Assembly (NCBI GenBank): GCA_934630375.1
Contig: CAKTVQ010000034.1
Location: 1 to 12,594 of the forward strand
Source: an uncultured Collinsella sp.
GTDB lineage: Bacteria; Actinomycetota; Coriobacteriia; Coriobacteriales; Coriobacteriaceae
Direction: 5' to 3'
DNA length: 12,594 nucleotides
Positions 7,396 to 12,594 of the stretch are shown piece by piece. Below the pieces are notes generated by a model that saw nothing but the letters and a program-made list of their open reading frames with translations, ran no database searches and was not told the origin of the DNA. How positions within the stretch are numbered: position 1 is the stretch's first letter; the number at the start of each line of letters is the position of its first letter. The translations under genes and the position numbers were made by a program.

Positions 7396-8574
7396 ATGAC
7401 CGCAGGTCAAAACCGCATACCCGTGAATCTTGACTATGCCGCCTCGACGCCCATGCGCGCCGAGGCGCTCCTTGCGCAGCGCGAATATGACGGCAGCGAG
7501 CTTGCAGGCGTCAACCCTAACTCGCTGCACTCGCTCGGCCGCAAGGCCGCCGCGCGCCTGGAGGTTGCCCGTCGCGAGATCTCCCGTAGCTTTGGCGCAC
7601 GCGTTCGCCCGTCCGAGATCGTCCTGACCAACGGCGGCACCGAGGCCAACCAGCTGGCGCTCCTCGGTCTTGCCGAAGGCGCCCGCCAGCGCGACCGTAA
7701 GCGTAACCGCGTGATCGTATCTGCCATCGAACACGATTCGATTCTGGACAACCTGCCGCTGCTGCGCGCCGCCGGCTTTTCCGTCGACCTGGTGCAGCCC
7801 TGCCGCGCGGGCTACATTGAGCCTGCCGCGCTGAGCGACTTGCTCGGCGACGACGTCGCGCTCGTGAGCATCATGGTTGCCAACAACGAGACCGGCGTGG
7901 TGCAGCCCATCCGCGAGCTTGCCGCTGCCGCACACGCCGCCGGCGCCCTGTTCCACACCGATGCCATCCAGGGCTACCTGCATATTCCGCTCGATGTCAC
8001 CGAGCTGGGAGTTGACGCCATGACCGTTGCCGCGCACAAGATCGGTGGCCCCGTGGCATCCGGCGCGCTTTACGTTAAGACCCGCACGCCACTGCGCCCC
8101 CGCATTTTTGGCGGTGGACAGGAAGCCGGACGTCGCGCGGGCACGCAGGACTTGCGTACACAGCTGGCTTTTGCCGCTGCCGCTTCCGCGCTGTTGCCGA
8201 ATGTTGCCCAGGAGCGTACAACGCTGCAGGCCTTATCCGACAAGCTCTACGCCACGCTTACGGCTCATCCGCGTATTCATGCCACCATGGGCGACTACGC
8301 ACAGACCGATCGCCTGCCGGGCATGGTGTCGATCTACGTTGACGGCATGGACTCCGAGGAGCTCATCGTCAAGCTCGATGCCGCCGGCTTTGAGGTTTCG
8401 GCCGGCTCGGCGTGCTCGAGCGGCAGCATGGACCCGAGCCACGTGCTCAGCGCTATGGGCATCGGTCGCGAGCAGGCGCTGGGCGCGCTGCGCATCTCGT
8501 TCGATGACCGCGTGAACCCTGCCGACCTGGATGAGTTCGCTCAGACGCTGCTCTCGATCGTGGGTGCCGCATGA
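7396..8574 (+). CDS. Class V cysteine desulfurase (NifS/IscS-like)
   Basis: PLP enzyme that removes sulfur from cysteine as an enzyme-bound persulfide for Fe-S clusters or thiolated cofactors and tRNA. The 392 residues start with NLDYAASTP and contain TNGGTEANQLAL, SAIEHDSI, VANNETGVVQPI and HTDAIQ. The PLP lysine is K215 in AHKIGGP. The catalytic cysteine is C340 in SAGSACSSGSMDPSHVL, a group I (IscS/NifS-type) active-site loop. It starts six bases after the rpe stop with AGGAGG at 7379-7384. No IscU, SufU or thiolation partner is encoded nearby, so the sulfur acceptor cannot be named; for that reason no gene symbol is given. It shares a 4-base ATGA overlap with the next gene. Confidence 0.94.
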   Translation: MTAGQNRIPVNLDYAASTPMRAEALLAQREYDGSELAGVNPNSLHSLGRKAAARLEVARREISRSFGARVRPSEIVLTNGGTEANQLALLGLAEGARQRDRKRNRVIVSAIEHDSILDNLPLLRAAGFSVDLVQPCRAGYIEPAALSDLLGDDVALVSIMVANNETGVVQPIRELAAAAHAAGALFHTDAIQGYLHIPLDVTELGVDAMTVAAHKIGGPVASGALYVKTRTPLRPRIFGGGQEAGRRAGTQDLRTQLAFAAAASALLPNVAQERTTLQALSDKLYATLTAHPRIHATMGDYAQTDRLPGMVSIYVDGMDSEELIVKLDAAGFEVSAGSACSSGSMDPSHVLSAMGIGREQALGALRISFDDRVNPADLDEFAQTLLSIVGAA

Positions 8575-9380
8575 TCGTCGCCGAGCTTGAGCGCGCGCTG
8601 CTGGCACGCTATCCCAAGGCGGACGCCGAGGGCTGGGATCACGTAGGACTCTCCGTAGGCGATCCGGCCGCGGAGATCACCGGCGTTGCCTGCGCACTCG
8701 ATGCGACCGAGGCTAATGTTCGCCGCGCACAAGAAGCCGGTGCCAACGTGTTGCTGACGCATCATCCCATATACATCAAGGCGCCCGAGGCCTTTTGTCC
8801 GGCGGATTCCGCACGCCCCCAATGCAGCGCGGCGCTCTACGAGGCAGCGCGTTGCGGCGTGAGCATTATCTCGCTTCACACCAACCTGGACCGCTCGCAC
8901 GAAGCGCGCATGTCTTTGAGTGAGCTGCTGGGCGCCGCATCCGTGAGCTCGCTGGAGCACGCGAACGACCCCGAGTCGACCGGCCTGGGCGCCCTTGCGA
9001 CGCTCAACGACCCGTGCATGCTGCGCGACCTTGCCGCCCGTGCTGCCACGGCCTTTGGAAGCGACCCGCGCGTATGGGGCGATGCCGAGCGCCCGTGCCG
9101 CGACGTCGCCATTCTGGGCGGCTCCCTCGGCGACTTTGGCGAGCTTGCCATCGCCGCAAGCGCAGATGTTATTGTGACCGGAGAAGCCGGCTACCACGTG
9201 GCGCAGGACCTTGCCTTGCGTGGCCTGGCCGTGATCCTACTCGGCCATGACCGCTCCGAAGAGCCGTTCGTGGATATCTTGATGAACTCTGCAGTTGACG
9301 CCGGGGTCGACCCCCGTCATACGATTAAAATACTGAACCCTTGCCAATGGTGGACTGTGACAAAAGGAGAGAACTTATGA
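8571..9380 (+). CDS. Nif3-like dinuclear metal centre protein (GTP cyclohydrolase I type 2 / YqfO family)
   Basis: Member of the Nif3 (NGG1-interacting factor 3) family, which forms toroidal hexamers with a two-metal site. The biochemical role is not settled. The 269 residues show WDHVGLSVGD near the N-terminus, the metal-binding LTHHPIYI (H64, H65), LHTNLDRSHE and the C-terminal GEAGYHVAQD and GHDRSEE, where the histidine and glutamate are expected ligands. It is the short family form, lacking the extra middle domain of B. subtilis YqfO. The start overlaps the desulfurase stop as ATGA, and its own stop overlaps the next start the same way. Its 3' end also contains the ribosome binding site (AAAAGGAGAG) of the zinc-ribbon gene, so the pair is probably translated together. 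Confidence 0.9.
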   Translation: MIVAELERALLARYPKADAEGWDHVGLSVGDPAAEITGVACALDATEANVRRAQEAGANVLLTHHPIYIKAPEAFCPADSARPQCSAALYEAARCGVSIISLHTNLDRSHEARMSLSELLGAASVSSLEHANDPESTGLGALATLNDPCMLRDLAARAATAFGSDPRVWGDAERPCRDVAILGGSLGDFGELAIAASADVIVTGEAGYHVAQDLALRGLAVILLGHDRSEEPFVDILMNSAVDAGVDPRHTIKILNPCQWWTVTKGENL

Positions 9381-10096
9381 GCGCCGGCGCTACGCTACTC
9401 AAGCTGCAACAGATCGATTTGGAGCTCGCCCGCAACAAGAGCGAACTTGCCAATATGCCGGAGCTCAAGGAGCTCGCTTCCAAGCGCAAGACCTATGTAA
9501 AGCTTAAGTCCGAGATGACCAAGCTCTACGCCCAGCGCAAGGACCTGGACATTGAGCTCGACGATCTCAACACCACCGAGATTCAGACCAACAACGCCAT
9601 CGAGGCAGCCAAGAAGCGCCACGTCGACGGCTCCGACTACCGCGAGGTTCAGGACCTGGAGAATGAACTCGCAACCCTGGCCAAGCGTCTGGACAAGATT
9701 GAGCACACCCGCAAGGATGTCGTTATCGCTCATAAGGAAGCGCTCGACCGCGAGGCTCGCGCGCAGGCAATCATCGCCAAGTTCGAGGAGGGCGTGAAGG
9801 CCGATACCAAGGCCGCCCGCGCCAAGGCTGCCGACCTGCAGGCTCAGATTGACGCCGCCACTAAGGAGCGCACCGCGCTTGCCGTTACGCTGCCGGCCGA
9901 CGTGCTCACCGACTACGAGCGTCTGCTCAAGCAGTTCCGCGGCCTGGCCGTCGAGACCATCCAGGGCAACATCCCCACGGTTTGCCATACCGCGCTGCAG
10001 GCATCGTCCATGAGCGACCTCAACCACGATGGTAGCGAGATTACGCACTGCCCGTACTGCCACCGCCTCCTGGTGCTCCCGAGCAAGGAAGCTTAA
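9377..10096 (+). CDS. Coiled-coil protein with C-terminal zinc-ribbon (zf-RING_7/DUF164 type)
   Basis: A 239-residue protein of the conserved family that pairs a long helical hairpin with a small C4-type zinc ribbon; its function is unknown. Residues about 1-165 are charged heptad-like helices rich in K, E, A and L (for example LKLQQIDLELARNKSELA). The C-terminal part has GNIPTVCHTAL (C203) and HCPYCHRLL (C225, C228). The usual first CXXC pair is incomplete: a proline stands where the first cysteine is expected, leaving three cysteines plus neighbouring histidines. The start is the ATG overlapping the stop of the Nif3 gene, with AAAAGGAGAG at 9362-9371. The open frame reaches further upstream, but that part lies inside the Nif3 gene. 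Co-occurrence with a Nif3 gene is a frequent arrangement for this family. Confidence 0.85.
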   Translation: MSAGATLLKLQQIDLELARNKSELANMPELKELASKRKTYVKLKSEMTKLYAQRKDLDIELDDLNTTEIQTNNAIEAAKKRHVDGSDYREVQDLENELATLAKRLDKIEHTRKDVVIAHKEALDREARAQAIIAKFEEGVKADTKAARAKAADLQAQIDAATKERTALAVTLPADVLTDYERLLKQFRGLAVETIQGNIPTVCHTALQASSMSDLNHDGSEITHCPYCHRLLVLPSKEA

Positions 10097-10099
10097 ACG

Positions 10100-11311
10100 A
10101 TGGCGGCACCCAACAATTCAATGCTACTTGAGGGAAAAACGATCCTGCTGGGCATTACCGGCGGGATCGCCGCCTATAAGTCATGCAATATCGTGCGCCT
10201 GCTGCAAAAGCGCGGCGCGCACGTCAAGGTCGTTATGAGCGAGCATGCCACCGAGTTTGTGGGCCCACTCACCTTCCGTGCGCTCACCAACGAGCCCGTT
10301 GCCGTGGGCCTATTCGACGATCCCTCCGACCCCATCCACCACATTTCGCTGGCGCAGGAGCCCGACCTGGTGGTCGTGGCGCCCGCAACGGCCAATATCA
10401 TCGCCAAGATGGCCAACGGCATCGCCGACGACCTCATCTCCACCACGCTGCTTGCCACGCCGCGCCCCATCGTGATCGCGCCGGCTATGAACAACGGCAT
10501 GTGGAAGGCGCCGGCGACGCAGGCTAATATGGCCACGCTGCGCGACCGCAGCGTGTACGTGGTGGGTCCGGGCAGCGGCTACCTTGCCTGCGGCGACGTG
10601 GACACGGGCCGCATGAGCGAGCCCGAGGACATCGTCGAGGCCGCCTGCGAGGTGCTCAACCCCGTGCCGCAAGACCTGGCGGGTAAGCGCATCGTCATCA
10701 CCGCCGGTCCCACGCACGAGCCGATCGACCCCGTGCGCTTTATTGGCAACCGCTCTTCGGGCAAGATGGGCATCGCCCTGGCGGGGGAGGCTGCTCGCCG
10801 CGGCGCCGCCGTCACACTCGTGTTGGGACCGACATCGCTCGACGTTCCCCGCGGCGTGGCGTGCGTAAGCGTGCAGACCGCCGCAGAGATGCTGCAGGCG
10901 GCGCTGAGCGCCTTCCAGACGGCCGATGCGGCCATTTGCGCGGCCGCCGTCGCCGACTATACCCCCGCCACCCCTGCGGACCATAAACTCAAAAAGACCA
11001 ACGAGCGCCTGGATCGAATCGAACTGGTCGAGACGATCGATATCTTGGCCGAGCTCTCACGCCAGAAGGGGGAGCGGTGCGTGATCGGCTTTGCGGCAGA
11101 GACCGATAACGTCGTGGAGTACGCGCAGCGCAAGCTCGCGCGCAAGGGTTGCGATGCCATTATCGCCAACGATGTCTCGCGCGCCGATTCGGGCTTTGGA
11201 ACCGATACCAACAAGGCTTGGATCGTGAGCAAAGCGGGTACGCAAGAACTTCCCGTGCTAACAAAACCCCAGCTCGCAGATACAATTTTGGACTTGCTTC
11301 AAAATTTGTAA
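10100..11311 (+). CDS. coaBC: Bifunctional phosphopantothenoylcysteine decarboxylase / phosphopantothenate-cysteine ligase
   Basis: Carries out two steps of coenzyme A synthesis: it joins 4'-phosphopantothenate to cysteine, then decarboxylates the product with FMN. The 403 residues are a complete CoaBC. The N-terminal CoaC flavoprotein domain (about 1-190) has ITGGIAAYKS, the HHISLA stretch holding the catalytic histidine, APAMNNGMW, and YLACGDVDTGRM with the conserved cysteine. The C-terminal CoaB domain has TAGPTHEPIDPVRFIGNRSS, AAAVADYTP and KLKK. The ATG at 10100 follows the upstream stop by three bases, with AAGGAAG at 10085-10091; the in-frame ATG at 10121 lacks a ribosome binding site. 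It is the last gene of the block, with no terminator before the tRNA unit. Confidence 0.96.
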   Translation: MAAPNNSMLLEGKTILLGITGGIAAYKSCNIVRLLQKRGAHVKVVMSEHATEFVGPLTFRALTNEPVAVGLFDDPSDPIHHISLAQEPDLVVVAPATANIIAKMANGIADDLISTTLLATPRPIVIAPAMNNGMWKAPATQANMATLRDRSVYVVGPGSGYLACGDVDTGRMSEPEDIVEAACEVLNPVPQDLAGKRIVITAGPTHEPIDPVRFIGNRSSGKMGIALAGEAARRGAAVTLVLGPTSLDVPRGVACVSVQTAAEMLQAALSAFQTADAAICAAAVADYTPATPADHKLKKTNERLDRIELVETIDILAELSRQKGERCVIGFAAETDNVVEYAQRKLARKGCDAIIANDVSRADSGFGTDTNKAWIVSKAGTQELPVLTKPQLADTILDLLQNL

Positions 11312-11319
11312 AAAAGTTC

Positions 11320-11349
11320 TTGCACAAGGACAAAGTTTCGGGTTAATAT
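11320..11349 (+). promoter_or_regulatory. Probable promoter of the tRNA-Pro gene
   Basis: TTGCAC at 11320-11325 and TAATAT at 11344-11349 are spaced by 18 bases and sit about 40 bases upstream of the tRNA. An overlapping TATACT at 11347-11352 is a better -10 match but would be 21 bases from TTGCAC. The segment is AT-rich compared with the genes and begins directly after the coaBC stop, which suggests the tRNA can be transcribed independently of the operon. The -35 is only a partial match to the consensus. Confidence 0.6.
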
Positions 11350-11355
11350 ACTCCC

Positions 11356-11380
11356 TGTTGCGAGCGAGAGCAGAGCAACA
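11356..11380 (+). other. Small hairpin in the tRNA 5' leader
   Basis: TGTTGC (11356-11361) and GCAACA (11375-11380) are complementary and enclose 13 purine-rich bases. The hairpin lies between the putative -10 and the mature tRNA 5' end and would be in the precursor removed by RNase P. A role in processing is possible, but nothing beyond the pairing is seen. Confidence 0.35.
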
Positions 11381-11391
11381 AACAAAAGCTT

Positions 11392-11468
<77 letters not shown>

Positions 11469-11477
11469 GAAGTTTGC

Positions 11478-11510
11478 AGGTCAGGCACCTAGTGCCTGAC
11501 CTTTTTTGTT
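11478..11510 (+). terminator. Strong intrinsic terminator after tRNA-Pro
   Basis: An 11-base-pair perfect stem (AGGTCAGGCAC at 11478-11488 with GTGCCTGACCT at 11492-11502) encloses a three-base CTA loop and runs into TTTTTTGTTTT. It starts ten bases after the tRNA CCA end. As no terminator follows coaBC, it probably also ends transcripts coming from the long upstream operon. Confidence 0.93.
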
Positions 11511-11540
11511 TTAAGCAATTGCTTAATTTTGATTAAGCAA
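11511..11540. repeat. Perfect 16-base palindrome with a third half-site
   Basis: TTAAGCAATTGCTTAA at 11511-11526 is its own reverse complement, and TTAAGCAA recurs at 11533-11540. The second half can also form a hairpin with the third copy: TTGCTTAAT (11519-11527), loop TTTG, ATTAAGCAA (11532-11540). The arrangement resembles a multi-half-site operator. It could equally be a structure linked to the terminator just before it. No gene that it would clearly control starts next to it. Confidence 0.55.
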
Positions 11541-11554
11541 CAGGGTGCCAATAA

Positions 11555-11646
11555 TCTACCTACGCGATAATCGCCTTTTACGGCTATTTGCGCGTTTTGC
11601 ACACGCTTGAGCCGATTTATTAACGCGATATGATTCTACATACGCG
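11555..11646. repeat. Direct repeat TCTAC(C/A)TACGCG, two copies 80 bases apart
   Basis: TCTACCTACGCG at 11555-11566 and TCTACATACGCG at 11635-11646 match at 11 of 12 bases. Related ACGC(G/A)-type motifs stand at 11623-11630 (ACGCGATA) and around 11692-11700 (TACGCAGAT). The bases between copies do not align, so this is not a simple tandem duplication. Confidence 0.4.
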
Positions 11647-11669
11647 CAGCTGATATACAGCCGAGTACG

Positions 11670-11743
11670 TGCTGTATTTATCGCGGCGATTTACGCAGAT
11701 ATTGCGACTGTAACGAACAAGCGTGTCGCTGTACTTATTCCGG
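11670..11743. repeat. Imperfect 17-base direct repeat
   Basis: TGCTGTATTTATCGCGG at 11670-11686 and CGCTGTACTTATTCCGG at 11727-11743 agree at 13 of 17 positions, 57 bases apart. On the minus strand both would read as a KYS-containing peptide stretch (RDKYS, RNKYS), so the repeat could be coding or a non-coding element. Confidence 0.4.
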
Positions 11744-11931
11744 TAGCTCACTTGATCGGTGGACAAGTGGGCTGTTGCAACGAAACGGCATGCAGGATGG
11801 GCTCCATACGAGGACGCCGCAGGGGTAATGGCGGGGGAGTGCGGCAAGCGCTCTGAGAGCCGCTGTATGACCCCATGTCTCCTTAACTCGATTATTTGTG
11901 TTTAAAGCCACGAATCGGTCGAGCAATTGCC

Positions 11932-11965
11932 AAAAGAAAGGCCCATGCAGGATTGCACGGGCCTT
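11932..11965 (-). terminator. Intrinsic terminator of the minus-strand sensor kinase gene
   Basis: On the plus strand AAGGCCC (11938-11944) pairs with GGGCCTT (11959-11965). After one A-C mismatch, TGCA pairs with TGCA around a GGAT loop. Read on the minus strand, the hairpin is followed directly by TTTCTTTT (with the last stem bases), a typical U-tract. It lies about 110 bases past the kinase stop. The plus-strand side has no T-run, so the direction is minus. Confidence 0.85.
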
Positions 11966-12075
11966 ACATCAGATCAAATTTGAGCTAGAAGCACCAAATG
12001 GGGCAGACGCAACACCATCTCGTCGCGGCCTCGGCGAGCGACATATCGCAGTCGAGGTAGACATCGAGGAAATCG

Positions 12076-12594
12076 TCAGGCCCCGCACAGGGGGACCGCG
12101 ATGGTGGCCACCGCACCGCCCGAGGGGCCGTTGGCGAGCGAGACGGAGCCCCCGTGGGCGCTCGCGGCCTCGGAGGCGACGTGGAGGCCGAGCCCGTAGT
12201 GGCGGCCTCCGTCACGCGAGGAGCGGGAGGAGTCGTCTGTGAAGAGGCGCTCGCAGCCGCGTTCGAGGGCGGCGGGAGAAAAGCCCGGTCCGTCGTCGGC
12301 AACCTCGATGACGAGGTGCCCGCCCGCGACGTCACAGGAGACAGCCACGCGCGAGCGTGCGTGCTCGGCGGCGTTGGCCACGAGGTTCGCGGCGGCTCGC
12401 GCCAGGGCGGTTCGGTCGAGCGGGGCCTCGGGCGCGCCCGCGACAGCGGGGCCCGTGGCCGCGTCGAGCGTCACGCCTCGCGCCCGGGCGATCTGGGCGG
12501 CCTCGGCGAGGACCTGCTCGCAGAGCTCGGCCGGCCGCATGGGGGCCCTCTCCGCCCCGCCGGACCCGCGCGAGGCCTCGATGAGCAGGCGCAC
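12076..12594 (-). CDS. Sensor histidine kinase, C-terminal catalytic domain (N-terminus outside window)
   Basis: The frame is open to the window edge, and 172 codons are visible before the stop. They form an HATPase_c domain: N box NLVANAAEHA (residues 70-79 of the visible part), G1 box DDGPGFS, an F-box-like RLFTDD, and G2 box HYGLGL. The first visible residues (RLLIEASRG) resemble the end of a dimerisation helix, so the phosphorylated histidine and the sensor part should lie just outside. The domain binds ATP and phosphorylates that histidine in a two-component system, probably at the membrane. A partner regulator is expected upstream of it, beyond the window. The gene is extremely GC-rich (only 9 A/T among the 60 bases 12421-12480), unlike the operon. 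The 110 bases between its stop and the terminator hold no clear gene. Confidence 0.88.
   Translation of the reverse strand: MRLLIEASRGSGGAERAPMRPAELCEQVLAEAAQIARARGVTLDAATGPAVAGAPEAPLDRTALARAAANLVANAAEHARSRVAVSCDVAGGHLVIEVADDGPGFSPAALERGCERLFTDDSSRSSRDGGRHYGLGLHVASEAASAHGGSVSLANGPSGGAVATIAVPLCGA

Larger units (their letters stand above)
11541..11931. other. Intergenic stretch without a supported gene, rich in small repeats
   Basis: No family-like open frame is visible on either strand, and the first half is close to 40-50% GC, well below the operon. Small structures include the palindrome GCGAT-A-ATCGC (11564-11574), ATACAGC/GCTGTAT with a nine-base loop (11655-11677) and CTCACTTG/CAAGTGGG (one G-T pair) around nine bases (11747-11771). 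The palindrome GCAATTGC at 11923-11930 repeats the core of the palindrome at 11511-11526. A minus-strand open frame of 75 codons (11620-11847, TTG start) has no recognisable domain and is not called as a gene. Confidence 0.6.

Noticed and set aside
7024..8037. Minus-strand open frame of 337 codons across rpe and the desulfurase
   Set aside because: It is a shadow of the codon bias of two conserved plus-strand enzymes, with no domain and no ribosome binding site.
11985..12335. Minus-strand open frame of 116 codons overlapping the kinase in another frame
   Set aside because: Most of it overlaps the ATPase domain coding frame, which has all its motifs; the remaining tail of about 30 residues has no recognisable domain.

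Overview
The window is a high-GC bacterial chromosome segment. It holds one dense plus-strand block of twelve housekeeping genes (1-11311), a proline tRNA gene, a lower-GC intergenic stretch of about 480 bases, and the 3' part of a very GC-rich sensor kinase gene on the minus strand. The order cmk-plsC-ispH-(DUF512)-der-plsY-gpsA, the use of PlsY in a high-GC genome, and strong AGGAGG-type ribosome binding sites suggest an anaerobic Actinomycetota of the class Coriobacteriia, perhaps Collinsella-like. That assignment is inference from gene order and composition, not from a search.

Region 1 (1-11311): cmk (5' end outside the window), plsC, ispH, a DUF512/PDZ protein with a radical-SAM-type cysteine motif, der, plsY, gpsA, rpe, a class V cysteine desulfurase, a Nif3-family protein, a coiled-coil/zinc-ribbon protein and coaBC. 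Gaps between genes run from 8-base overlaps to 18 bases, and no terminator is visible inside the block, so it reads as one long operon. Functionally it combines phosphatidic acid synthesis (GpsA, PlsY, PlsC), CMP phosphorylation for nucleotide and CDP-lipid supply (Cmk), isoprenoid precursor synthesis (IspH), ribosome assembly (Der), the pentose phosphate pathway (Rpe), sulfur mobilisation (cysteine desulfurase) and coenzyme A synthesis (CoaBC).

Region 2 (11312-11510): a self-standing tRNA-Pro(GGG) unit with its own promoter, a leader hairpin and a strong intrinsic terminator. The terminator probably also ends the long operon.

Region 3 (11511-11965): no convincing gene. It is AT-richer than its surroundings and rich in inverted and short direct repeats: a 16-base perfect palindrome with a third half-site, recurring TACGCG-type motifs and several hairpins. 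It ends in a minus-strand intrinsic terminator.

Region 4 (11966-12594): the C-terminal catalytic part of a histidine kinase on the minus strand, cut by the window end. Its base composition (about 77-85% GC in the 60-base lines counted) is clearly above that of the operon.

No mobile element, CRISPR array or obvious new defence or biosynthetic system is visible. The least understood items are the DUF512 protein, the zinc-ribbon protein with an incomplete cysteine set, and the repeat-rich intergenic stretch.
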